From positions 5,254,501 to 5,318,500 of the forward strand of contig NZ_FNRV01000001.1 of assembly GCF_900105115.1 (NCBI RefSeq): a stretch of 64,000 nt of DNA, given 5' to 3'. The notes beneath the pieces are model-generated. The model ran no database searches and had not been told where the DNA came from. It saw only the letters and a program-made list of their open reading frames with translations. The translations under genes and the position numbers were made by a program. Below are positions 1 to 7,663 of the stretch, piece after piece; position 1 is the first letter of the stretch, and each line of letters begins with the position of its first letter. The stretch is from Pseudomonas mohnii. Its GTDB lineage: Bacteria > Pseudomonadota > Gammaproteobacteria > Pseudomonadales > Pseudomonadaceae.

Positions 1-1335
1 GGGGCCCAGGAAATACTTCTCGCACTTCCTTCGTCAACGCGAGCACGTCGTCGCGAAATTCTCAACTTCCTTGAAGGCTTTCCGCTGCATATCAGGAGTG
101 TTCCAAATTTCACCGATCTGGCCAGCGGACGAGTGAAAGTGGACGATATTCAGGAGGTTGATATTGCTGATCTCCTGGGGCGTGATTCCGTACCGGCTCG
201 ACCGGATTTGCTGACCCATTGTATAAAAGGCAAGGTTGTAATGGTGACGGGGGCCGGTGGTTCGATCGGTTCAGAGCTTTGCCGTCAGATTTTTTCATTA
301 GGCCCCACGGCGCTGTTGTTGTTCGATCATGGTGAATTCAACCTCTACAGTATTCTGTCTGAGCTCGAGCGTCGAATAGATCGTGAGTCCATCTCGATTC
401 GCTTGCTTCCGATCCTGGGTTCTATCCGTCATCCTCATAAACTTCAGGATGTAATGAAGACCTGGAAAGTTGACACGGTTTATCACGCAGCGGCTTATAA
501 ACACGTACCGATGGTGGAACATAACATCGCCGAGGGCGTGCTTAATAACGTCATTGGAACCTTAAATACTGCGCAGGCGGCTCTGCAAACGGGGGTCTCG
601 AATTTCGTTTTGATTTCCACCGACAAGGCGGTCCGCCCAACGAATGTGATGGGAAGTACAAAGCGCCTCGCGGAACTGATTTTGCAGGCATTGAGTCGTG
701 AAGTCGCACCAGTGCTATTTGGCGATAAAGGCAACATCTCGCGGGTGAATAAAACTCGTTTCACGATGGTGCGTTTTGGCAATGTGCTCGGCTCGTCAGG
801 CTCCGTGATACCCCTGTTTCACAGTCAGATCAAGTCGGGTGGGCCCTTGACGGTCACTCATCCGAAGATCACTCGATACTTCATGACAATTCCCGAGGCA
901 GCCCAATTGGTTATCCAGGCGGGCTCGATGGGGCAGGGGGGAGACGTTTTCGTTCTCGATATGGGTGAGCCGGTGAGGATTGTCGAACTGGCAGAGAAAA
1001 TGATCCATTTGTCGGGATTGAGCGTTCGATCGGATAGAAGTCCTCAGGGAGACATCGCTATCGAGTTCACCGGTCTTCGTCCGGGTGAGAAGCTCTATGA
1101 GGAGTTACTGATAGGTGACAATGTTTCCGCCACTCCTCACCCAATGATCATGAGTGCGGATGAAGATCATGTGCCGTGGGATGTGCTGAAGACACGCCTG
1201 AGTGAGTTACTGGTTGCCGTAGAGGAAGATGACTACTCGCGCGTTCGCCAGCTTCTCAGGGAAACGGTGAGTGGCTACTCGCCCGACGGAGAGATTGTGG
1301 ACTGGATTTATCAGCAGCGCAGCCTTGATCCCTGA
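1..1335 (+). CDS. Nucleotide-sugar 4,6-dehydratase, WbpM/PglF/CapD type (3' part, open at left edge)
   Basis: The reading frame has no stop from base 1 to the TGA ending at 1335. The first 44 codons (GAQEILLALPSS...) match the linker that precedes the dehydratase domain in this family, so the GTG at 133 is internal and the start lies off the window. The Rossmann motif VTGAGGSIGSE, the segment HAAAYKHVPMVE and the active-site stretch STDKAVRPTNVMGSTK are all present, as is the late LRPGEKLYEEL motif. Family members are membrane proteins of 600 or more residues that turn UDP-GlcNAc or a related sugar into a 4-keto-6-deoxy sugar. The N-terminal membrane half is not visible. The product would suit the aminotransferase downstream. 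The family is clear; the exact sugar is inferred. Confidence 0.9.
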   Translation, partial: GAQEILLALPSSTRARRREILNFLEGFPLHIRSVPNFTDLASGRVKVDDIQEVDIADLLGRDSVPARPDLLTHCIKGKVVMVTGAGGSIGSELCRQIFSLGPTALLLFDHGEFNLYSILSELERRIDRESISIRLLPILGSIRHPHKLQDVMKTWKVDTVYHAAAYKHVPMVEHNIAEGVLNNVIGTLNTAQAALQTGVSNFVLISTDKAVRPTNVMGSTKRLAELILQALSREVAPVLFGDKGNISRVNKTRFTMVRFGNVLGSSGSVIPLFHSQIKSGGPLTVTHPKITRYFMTIPEAAQLVIQAGSMGQGGDVFVLDMGEPVRIVELAEKMIHLSGLSVRSDRSPQGDIAIEFTGLRPGEKLYEELLIGDNVSATPHPMIMSADEDHVPWDVLKTRLSELLVAVEEDDYSRVRQLLRETVSGYSPDGEIVDWIYQQRSLDP

Positions 1336-1558
1336 GGCCTTTCGATCGTGCCAGGCAAGGGGGTGGCGGTATGCTTCGGTGGTATTTACGGCATCCTCGT
1401 CGGCGTTTAAGATGCCCTGTTTGCCTCGGAAATGGAGACGATTTTCCAGCTGTCAGGGCTCACGGCTTGTTCGTTGGAGAGATATTCAGCTCTTCGTAGT
1501 ATTGAAATACAATCATTTTTTACAGAACTAAGTAGTCGTTTTGCTTGTCGGGGCGTTC
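1336..1558 (+). other. Spacer between dehydratase and aminotransferase
   Basis: This 223-base gap holds no convincing gene. One frame reads a short hydrophobic stretch (GVAVCFGGIYGILVGV) before a TAA near 1409, which could be the remains of a membrane protein but matches nothing I recognise. The last 60 bases are AT-rich and may carry a promoter for the downstream genes; no clean -35/-10 pair stands out. Base composition changes here from GC-rich to AT-rich. Confidence 0.4.
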
Positions 1559-2641
1559 ATGAATATTACAGTTACGAAGCCGTTTATCCCTCCCTTTGGT
1601 GAGTTTCAGACTTATCTACAAGGGGTTTGGGAACGTGAATGGTTTACCAATAATGGGCCGTTGGTGAACGAGCTTGAATTAAAACTCAAGGAAAAGCTTA
1701 ACGTTGACCATCTGCTGTTTCTCAGTAATGGTACGATCGCGCTTCAAATTGCAATTCGAGCGCTCGATTTGCAGGGTGAAATCATCACCACGCCGTTTAG
1801 TTATGTTGCTACTACTTCCAGTATCGTCTGGGAGCGTTGCGAGCCTGTTATGGTTGATATTTGCCCAGATACTCTGAATATCGACCCGGAAAAGATCGAG
1901 CAAGCCATTACGTCGCGCACTTCCGCTATTTTGGCAACCCATGTTTTCGGCAATCCATGTGATGTTGAAGCGATTGAAAAAATTGCACAAAAACATCAGT
2001 TGCGCGTTATTTATGATGCTGCTCACGCGTTCGGTACTCAATATAAGAAGCGCTCGCTATTGGCCTATGGCGATATCGCGACCTGTAGTTTTCATGCCAC
2101 CAAGCTTTTTCATACTATTGAAGGGGGCGCTGTAACCACGTCCAATCCTGAAATACTGAAAAAGATGGCAATGATGCGAAATTTTGGTCATTCGTCGCTC
2201 ACAGAGTTCGGTGGGGTAGGCGTGAATGGCAAAAATTCCGAGGTGCATGCTGCCATGGGCTTGACGAATCTCAAGTATGTTGAAGAGATTCTTAAAGTTC
2301 GTAAAGAGTTGTGCGAGCACTACAAGTCCGAGCTCACGGATCTGCCTATTCGATTCCAGAAAATTGCCGAAAATACTGATTACAACCATTCTTATTTTCC
2401 GGTCATATTCGATGATGAGAAGACGCTCCTGCACGTCATGGCAGAGCTGAATCTGAACAATATTTATCCTCGTCGTTATTTTTACCCTTCGCTTTCTGAA
2501 TTGCCTTACGTCCACGAGCAACGCTCGCCAATCTCGGAAGATGTTTCACGGCGTATTATGTGCCTGCCGCTTTACCATACGCTATCGCGTGAAGAAATCG
2601 ACATGGTATGCCGGATTATCAAGCGCTCGATTAGATATTGA
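1559..2641 (+). CDS. DegT/DnrJ/EryC1 sugar aminotransferase (VioA-like)
   Basis: This PLP-dependent transaminase moves an amino group to C4 (or C3) of a nucleotide-linked keto sugar. Near residue 180 the motif SFHATKLFHTIEGGAV carries the Schiff-base lysine. That spelling resembles VioA-type dTDP-4-amino-4,6-dideoxyglucose transaminases more than WecE or PglE; this is recalled, not searched. Further family marks are FLSNGTIALQIAIRAL near the N terminus and YDAAHAFGTQY before the lysine. At 360 residues it is normal in length. ATG 1559 is preferred over the upstream TTG 1541 because the family begins close to this point (ITVTKPFIPP). The dehydratase upstream and acyltransferase downstream fit a three-step route to an N-acylated amino sugar. 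Confidence 0.88.
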   Translation: MNITVTKPFIPPFGEFQTYLQGVWEREWFTNNGPLVNELELKLKEKLNVDHLLFLSNGTIALQIAIRALDLQGEIITTPFSYVATTSSIVWERCEPVMVDICPDTLNIDPEKIEQAITSRTSAILATHVFGNPCDVEAIEKIAQKHQLRVIYDAAHAFGTQYKKRSLLAYGDIATCSFHATKLFHTIEGGAVTTSNPEILKKMAMMRNFGHSSLTEFGGVGVNGKNSEVHAAMGLTNLKYVEEILKVRKELCEHYKSELTDLPIRFQKIAENTDYNHSYFPVIFDDEKTLLHVMAELNLNNIYPRRYFYPSLSELPYVHEQRSPISEDVSRRIMCLPLYHTLSREEIDMVCRIIKRSIRY

Positions 2642-2666
2642 ATTGTATTGGTTTGCAGGAGGCTGT

Positions 2667-3338
2667 ATGAAAAAATATTTTGGGATCATCGGCGCTGGTG
2701 GATATGGCCGTGAAGTAATCCCCCTCGCCAAGGCTATGGTAGACGACCTCCTTGCGAGCGATAGCGCGGAACTATATTTTGTTGTCGAGGGCGAAATCGG
2801 AGAGGACACCATTAATGGTTATCCCGTTATTTCGCTAGATCGTTTTCTATCCTTGTCGGGCGAAAGACTATTCAGTATTGCAATTGGGGCATCCGACGCA
2901 AGGGAGCGTATATCTGCCGTCTGTGAAAGTCAGGGGGCGAAACCGTTCTCGGTCATCGCTGGAAATGCTGTGATCCTTGATGGCAACGAGATCGCGGAAG
3001 GCGCGGTGCTTTCGCCATTTGTGACGGTCACTTCAAATGCGAAAATTGGCAAGCACTTTCATGCGAATATTTATTCTTATGTTGCCCATGATTGTGTAAT
3101 TGGTGATTTTGTTACGTTTGCACCAGGTGTCAAATGTAATGGTAATGTTGTTATTGAAGATCACGCTTATATTGGTACAGGGGCTTCTATTATTCAGGGC
3201 AAGGCTTCGCGGCCGTTGACCATCGGACGTGGTGCGATCGTTGGTATGGGCGCTGTGGTGACCAAGAGTGTTCCTCCAGGCATTACAGTCGTGGGGAATC
3301 CGGCTCGCCCTCTCACGCGAGAGGCGATGCGTAAATGA
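2667..3338 (+). CDS. PglD/VioB-like nucleotide-sugar N-acyltransferase
   Basis: The 223-residue protein has the two-part layout of sialic-acid O-acetyltransferase/PglD enzymes. An N-terminal Rossmann-like sugar-nucleotide domain (FGIIGAGGYGREVIPLA) is followed by a left-handed beta-helix with hexapeptide repeats from about residue 110 (AEGAVLSPFVTV, IGDFVTFAPGV, IGTGASII, IGRGAIVGMGAVVT). Such enzymes put an acyl group from acyl-CoA on the amine made by the preceding transaminase. The ATG at 2667 has a strong CAGGAGG at 2656-2662; the longer frame from 2541 overlaps the previous gene and is rejected. The neighbouring hydratase suggests the acyl group need not be acetyl, but the donor cannot be read from sequence. 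Confidence 0.87.
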   Translation: MKKYFGIIGAGGYGREVIPLAKAMVDDLLASDSAELYFVVEGEIGEDTINGYPVISLDRFLSLSGERLFSIAIGASDARERISAVCESQGAKPFSVIAGNAVILDGNEIAEGAVLSPFVTVTSNAKIGKHFHANIYSYVAHDCVIGDFVTFAPGVKCNGNVVIEDHAYIGTGASIIQGKASRPLTIGRGAIVGMGAVVTKSVPPGITVVGNPARPLTREAMRK

Positions 3339-3802
3339 CAACAATTCATTTATTCCCGACTGAGTTGGCGATTGAACAAATTGAAATCGGTATGCAGGTT
3401 TCATATTCTCATACAGTAACGGACGCCGATGTTAAAGCGTATGCCGGATTGTCGGGAGATAATAATCCCGTCCACATGAGTGACGAGTACGCACAAAACT
3501 CGAGATTCAAGGCGCGTATTGCGCATGGTCTGTTTTCGGCTGGTTTCTTTTCTGCAATGTTTGGAACGCGGCTGCCAGGTCCGGGTTGTGTTTATATTTC
3601 GCAGAATCTCGTTTTTAAAGCACCCGTTTATCTTCAGGACACGGTTGTAGCCACTGTTTGTGTAAAAGCGGTGTGCACCCGTAAGCGAGTGGTGACATTC
3701 AGAACTTACTGCACTGTCAAAGGTCAGTTGGTAATTGACGGCGAAGCGGAAATTTTTATCCCTAAAAAGCCAAAATCAGAAGAAGGGGTGACCAGTGCTT
3801 AA
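3335..3802 (+). CDS. MaoC-like (R)-specific enoyl-CoA hydratase
   Basis: A 155-residue hot-dog-fold protein overlapping the acyltransferase by four bases (ATGA), so the two are translationally coupled. The hydratase-2 signature is plain: YAGLSGDNNPVHMSDEYA holds the Asp and His catalytic dyad in a D-x5-H arrangement, followed by ARIAHGLFSAGF. PhaJ-type relatives hydrate crotonyl-CoA to (R)-3-hydroxybutyryl-CoA. In a polysaccharide operon this most simply supplies a 3-hydroxyacyl-CoA to the acyltransferase just upstream, giving a hydroxyacyl-amino sugar; 3-hydroxybutyramido-viosamine is a known example from Pseudomonas flagellin glycans. The fold and dyad are seen; the substrate is inferred. 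Confidence 0.82.
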   Translation: MTTIHLFPTELAIEQIEIGMQVSYSHTVTDADVKAYAGLSGDNNPVHMSDEYAQNSRFKARIAHGLFSAGFFSAMFGTRLPGPGCVYISQNLVFKAPVYLQDTVVATVCVKAVCTRKRVVTFRTYCTVKGQLVIDGEAEIFIPKKPKSEEGVTSA

Positions 3803-4754
3803 AGAGGCGGTTGGCATATCGGTTCTGTTGGTTGCATACAACCACGAAAAACATATTCGCCAAGCGCTGAATTCCTTGTTTGGACAGGTATTTGATGGGC
3901 CGATCGAATTGGTCGTGGCGGATGATAAATCTTCCGATAGCACGCTTTCGATTATTCAAGAATATGAAGGCGCTGATCCACGCTTTACATTCAAATACCT
4001 GGACTATAGTGAAAATTTAGGTATCACGAAAAACTACAAGCGCGGTTTTGAAGCTTGTACTTCGGAATTTGTGGCGGTGCTTGAAGGGGACGACTACTGG
4101 ATCAGTCCCTGCAAGCTGCAACGCCAGGTAGACTTTCTGACAGCGCATTGGGAGTCAGATGTATGCTCTGTCAATTATTATGTTTATGAAGAGGATCGTG
4201 CACACCTTTCACCTAGAGTTCCGGCTTCCACCGGGCATCGGTTTATCTCTGCCAGAGAATTGATAGCCGATAATGTTGTAGGTAATTTTTCAACCTGTAT
4301 GTATAGGCGGAGTGCCTTGAGTCGACTCCCCGAAGGGTTGTTTGATATCAAATCATATGATTGGATCACCAATATTGTTTTGGCCAAAACCAGCTTGATT
4401 GGATTTTTGGAAGAGCCAATGTCTGTATATCGTCTTCACGGTGGTGGCGTTTGGACACAAACCCCGCACATCGATAAGTTGAAAGCGCAGTTGGCCATTC
4501 TGCCCGCATACGATGCGTTGACAGATAATGTTTTTCACGAAGACTTCGAGCGACTCTCCAGTCATTTACGTCATGTGATTACAGTCTCCCAACTCGGGCA
4601 CGTTGCCGAGTCCGTTGGGAAACCAGTGTTTCGTGTAATTCCGACACTTGTGAGCTTAATGCCACCCGTTTTTATAATGGTTATCAAATTGCTTGTTCCT
4701 GTTGCAGTCATGAATCTACTTGCCAGGGTCGTTAAACGGAGTCGTTCCGTATGA
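3795..4754 (+). CDS. Family 2 glycosyltransferase
   Basis: The 319-residue protein has a GT-A fold. It opens with ISVLLVAYNHEKHIRQALNSL, the nucleotide-binding strand has VVADDKSSDST, and the metal-binding motif is EGDDYW near residue 98. The C-terminal third ends in a hydrophobic stretch (about residues 285-310) that may sit on the inner membrane. The GTG at 3795 is the start: AGAAGGGG lies at 3781-3788 and the gene overlaps the hydratase by eight bases. It probably adds one sugar to the lipid-linked repeat on the cytoplasmic side. Donor and acceptor are unknown. Confidence 0.86.
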   Translation: MLKEAVGISVLLVAYNHEKHIRQALNSLFGQVFDGPIELVVADDKSSDSTLSIIQEYEGADPRFTFKYLDYSENLGITKNYKRGFEACTSEFVAVLEGDDYWISPCKLQRQVDFLTAHWESDVCSVNYYVYEEDRAHLSPRVPASTGHRFISARELIADNVVGNFSTCMYRRSALSRLPEGLFDIKSYDWITNIVLAKTSLIGFLEEPMSVYRLHGGGVWTQTPHIDKLKAQLAILPAYDALTDNVFHEDFERLSSHLRHVITVSQLGHVAESVGKPVFRVIPTLVSLMPPVFIMVIKLLVPVAVMNLLARVVKRSRSV

Positions 4755-5824
4755 AAAAACCTACAGTATCCGTCATCATGGCGACTTATAATCACGCCAG
4801 TTTTGTTGAACAAGCAATCAGAAGCGTGCTCGGGCAAGTGGATGTGGATTTCGAATTCTTGATTTCGGATGACGGCTCTGCGGACTCGACCCGAGAGGTG
4901 GTCGCCTCAATCAAGGATGAGAGGATCAAGTTTTTCCCTAATGAAGTGAACCGAGGAGCTGGTGTTGTTACCAACGAGCTAATTGGGCGTTCATCGGGTG
5001 AATTTATCGCACTCATCAATTCGGATGACTACTGGTGCGATACCGATAAACTTGCTTATCAAGTCAAGTTCCTGCGAGACAATCCTCAGGTTGGTGCCTG
5101 TTTCGGCAGGGCGCGTTTTGTCGATAAAGACGGCAACTCCATGGGTAAGGCATCGGACGTATTCGACCAAGAAAATCGTTCGCAGGGTGCTTGGTTGAGG
5201 CGTTTCTTCGAATTGGGAAATTGCATCTGCCATCCTACAATGCTGATTCGCAAGAGTTGCTACGATCATCTGGGCATGTACAGTAATCGGCTGCGTCAGT
5301 TACCAGATTTGGAAATGTGGATTCGTTTGGTCAAACACTATCCGATCCATATATCCGATCGGGAATTGATTACCTTTCGATTGATGCCTGGTGAGAACGC
5401 AAGCAGTCAAACCGTTTCCAATTCGATTCGTACCATGAATGAGCATTATCTGATAGCCGATGAGTTTTTTGATGATGTGACTGCGAAACAGTTGGAAGAT
5501 GGATTTTCTGATTTGATCAAGTTCAAGGCGATCACTTCCGATGTTCATCTTGATATCGAAAAGGCGCTTTTATACTGGAATTATAATCAGTGGCTGGGGA
5601 AACCCTATCAGTTGATTGGAATGTTGAAGCTGAACAAGCTCCTTAACAGTTCAGCTCATCAAAAAGTCATTGTTGAGGTTTATGGCATGGATGACCGGTG
5701 GTTCCAGAAGGAACTGGGGGAGATCGATGTGCTTCGTCCAAAAGTCGTTGCGGTGATGAGTCAACAGAAATCAAGAGCTCTCGGGGTTTGGCAGCGGGTA
5801 TTGTCCAGACTCTCCCATTCTTGA
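4751..5824 (+). CDS. Family 2 glycosyltransferase
   Basis: The gene begins with an ATGA overlap on the previous glycosyltransferase and encodes 357 residues. GT-A signatures are VSVIMATYNHASFVEQAI at the N terminus, ISDDGSADST, and the DxD-like NSDDYW near residue 94. A later LPDLEMWIRLV segment resembles the acceptor-side motif of family 2 enzymes that build heteropolysaccharides. It differs from the preceding enzyme over most of its length, so the pair probably make two distinct linkages rather than being recent duplicates. It is the last gene before a 109-base gap preceding the exporter. Linkage specificity cannot be told. Confidence 0.86.
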   Translation: MKKPTVSVIMATYNHASFVEQAIRSVLGQVDVDFEFLISDDGSADSTREVVASIKDERIKFFPNEVNRGAGVVTNELIGRSSGEFIALINSDDYWCDTDKLAYQVKFLRDNPQVGACFGRARFVDKDGNSMGKASDVFDQENRSQGAWLRRFFELGNCICHPTMLIRKSCYDHLGMYSNRLRQLPDLEMWIRLVKHYPIHISDRELITFRLMPGENASSQTVSNSIRTMNEHYLIADEFFDDVTAKQLEDGFSDLIKFKAITSDVHLDIEKALLYWNYNQWLGKPYQLIGMLKLNKLLNSSAHQKVIVEVYGMDDRWFQKELGEIDVLRPKVVAVMSQQKSRALGVWQRVLSRLSHS

Positions 5825-5878
5825 ATGTTCGAGAGCGTGTGTTTGATGTTTATTGAATATTCGTCGATTGATGAGATA

Positions 5879-5904
5879 CCTGGTCCGGGAGATATCCGAC
5901 CAGG
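5879..5904 (+). repeat. Inverted repeat upstream of the ABC exporter genes
   Basis: CCTGGTC at 5879-5885 pairs with GACCAGG at 5898-5904 around a 12-base centre. The downstream sequence is only moderately T-rich, so this is at best a weak attenuator or processing hairpin between the second glycosyltransferase and the exporter. Confidence 0.35.
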
Positions 5905-5933
5905 GTTGATTTTAACTAAGTGTGGCGTAATTA

Positions 5934-6734
5934 ATGACAAGTAATTCAATATTTAACGCGCTGGCCGACATTGTTTCGTCAGCAAAGCGCTATCCACTCG
6001 TCGGCATGCTGGGATGGGCGGATATCAAGCAGCGATACAGGCGTTCTCGATTAGGCGCGTTTTGGCTGACCGTCAGTATGGGGGTAATGATTGCCTCTAT
6101 TGGTTTGGTATTTGGCCAGATTTTTAATACGCCGATGCAGGAATACTTGCCATTTCTCGCTTTGGGGATCGTCCTTTGGGGGTTCATCTCGTCCAACGTG
6201 ACTGAAGGTTGTGTAGCATTTACTTCTGCTGAAGCGATTATCAAGCAGTTAAATATTCCTCTTTTTGTTCATGTGCTTCGCTGTTTCTGGCGCAATTTTA
6301 TTGTGTTGGGGCATAATATTGTCATCATACCGATTGTCTTCTTGATTGTTGGAAAGCCACTGACCCTGACGATGCTGCTGTTTGTACCGGGCATCATTCT
6401 ACTGTCTATAAATCTGCTCTGGATTTCTCTGGTTCTTGGGGTATTAAGCACCAGGTTCCGTGACATCACGCAGATCATTGTAAACGCTACCCAAGTCGTA
6501 TTTTACCTGACCCCCATTATGTGGGCGCCGTCGTTGCTTCCTTCACGGCATGCGGCCTACTTGCTCAATTTGAACCCGATTTATCATTTGCTGGAAATTA
6601 CTCGTGGGCCGGTATTGGGTACTACGCCTGCTGCAGAGAGCTGGATCTTTTCGATCGCCATGGCAGTGATCGGTTGGTTGGTTGCAATTGTTATATATAA
6701 TCGGTATATGCGCCGTATCCCTTACTGGCTTTGA
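5934..6734 (+). CDS. ABC-2 polysaccharide exporter, membrane subunit (Wzm-like)
   Basis: The 266-residue integral membrane protein shows about six hydrophobic segments: roughly residues 38-58, 68-88, 105-130, 135-165, 175-200 and 235-255. Near the N terminus it has the family motif ADIKQRYRRSRLGAFW, and near the end NLNPIYHLLEITRGPVLG, both typical of Wzm/KpsM/TagG transporters. With the ATPase that follows it would flip a completed, undecaprenol-linked polysaccharide across the inner membrane. Its presence argues for ABC-dependent rather than Wzx/Wzy assembly. It ends in a TGATG overlap with the ATPase gene. Confidence 0.9.
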   Translation: MTSNSIFNALADIVSSAKRYPLVGMLGWADIKQRYRRSRLGAFWLTVSMGVMIASIGLVFGQIFNTPMQEYLPFLALGIVLWGFISSNVTEGCVAFTSAEAIIKQLNIPLFVHVLRCFWRNFIVLGHNIVIIPIVFLIVGKPLTLTMLLFVPGIILLSINLLWISLVLGVLSTRFRDITQIIVNATQVVFYLTPIMWAPSLLPSRHAAYLLNLNPIYHLLEITRGPVLGTTPAAESWIFSIAMAVIGWLVAIVIYNRYMRRIPYWL

Positions 6735-7489
6735 TGGAAAATTGTATGGCTTCTATTGATTTTAATAACGTCACTGCCGAATTTCCCATTTACAATGCTA
6801 ATGGACGCTCCCTAAAAAAGCGGCTTATTCAGGTCGCTACGGGCGGAAAGTTGTCAGCAGATGAGCGGGGGCACGTAGTCGTTCGCGCTTTGGAGGATAT
6901 CAATTTTTCCTTCAAGGACGGCGATAGGGTTGGCTTGCTAGGGCATAACGGAGCGGGTAAGAGCACTTTATTACGCCTGTTGTCCGGGGTTTTTGTGCCC
7001 ACTTCAGGTGTTGCCAGTATCGAAGGTGATATTGGTTCGTTAATTGATATCTCGCTTGGCATCGATCCGGAGGCGACAGGGCGAGAAAATATCTATTATC
7101 GAGCAGCTCTCTTAGGGATCAGCAAGTCTGAAATCGAACGTAGATTTGACGAAATCGTAGAGTTCTCCGAACTGGGGGATTTCATCGATATGCCTACGCG
7201 GACTTATTCTTCAGGTATGCATCTGCGCTTGGCATTTTCCGTCTCTACCATTATTTCTCCAGAGATTCTTCTGATGGATGAATGGTTGTCTGTAGGCGAT
7301 GCAAATTTCCAGCATAAAGCAGAGGCGCGGATGACTGATATTCTCAACTCTACCAAGATACTGGTGGTGGCGACGCATTCACGTGAGCTCGTCCTGAACA
7401 CCTGTAATAGGGTTATCTGGCTGGAGCACGGAAAAATCAAAATGGACGGAGATCCTGCTTCTGTCGCGACCGCTTATTTTGGCATGTGA
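6734..7489 (+). CDS. ABC exporter ATPase (Wzt/KpsT/TagH-like, no glycan-binding domain)
   Basis: Walker A is GLLGHNGAGKSTLL, the signature loop is YSSGMHLRLAFS and Walker B is ILLMDE; the H-loop is ATHSREL. The protein has about 251 residues and stops soon after the nucleotide-binding domain. It therefore lacks the C-terminal carbohydrate-binding domain that lets E. coli O8/O9a Wzt recognise capped chains. Export is probably coupled to synthesis without that recognition step. ATG 6734 overlaps the permease stop; ATG 6746 is also possible. A hairpin terminator follows at 7527-7554. Confidence 0.9.
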   Translation: MENCMASIDFNNVTAEFPIYNANGRSLKKRLIQVATGGKLSADERGHVVVRALEDINFSFKDGDRVGLLGHNGAGKSTLLRLLSGVFVPTSGVASIEGDIGSLIDISLGIDPEATGRENIYYRAALLGISKSEIERRFDEIVEFSELGDFIDMPTRTYSSGMHLRLAFSVSTIISPEILLMDEWLSVGDANFQHKAEARMTDILNSTKILVVATHSRELVLNTCNRVIWLEHGKIKMDGDPASVATAYFGM

Positions 7490-7526
7490 TTTTATTTAAT
7501 TACGCAGTTGAGTTTATAGTGTTGAA

Positions 7527-7554
7527 AAGCTCACCCTTCTCAGGGTGGGCTTTT
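7527..7554 (+). terminator. Intrinsic terminator after the exporter genes
   Basis: The arms around GCTCACCC and GGGTGGGC enclose a TTCTCA loop, are flanked by AAAA upstream and run into TTTT. It separates the exporter genes from the two large glycosyltransferases. It also makes the TTG at 7553 an unlikely start for the next gene. Confidence 0.7.
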
Positions 7555-7663
7555 GGTTTATTTGATCCAAATTTTAGAGGGCTGTGCTGATCCGCTGGGG
7601 CATGCCAGTGAACTGGCTAAAAGGGGAGGGGGCCAGGTTTTCTGGGCTCATGGGGATTTTAGA

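Noticed and set aside
1271..1531. 86-codon plus-strand frame across the end of the dehydratase
   Set aside because: It overlaps the dehydratase in another frame and has no ribosome site or recognisable domain.
7553..7663. TTG 7553 as start of the GT4-like protein
   Set aside because: It lies within the T tract of the terminator at 7527-7554, and the extra residues have no conservation mark.
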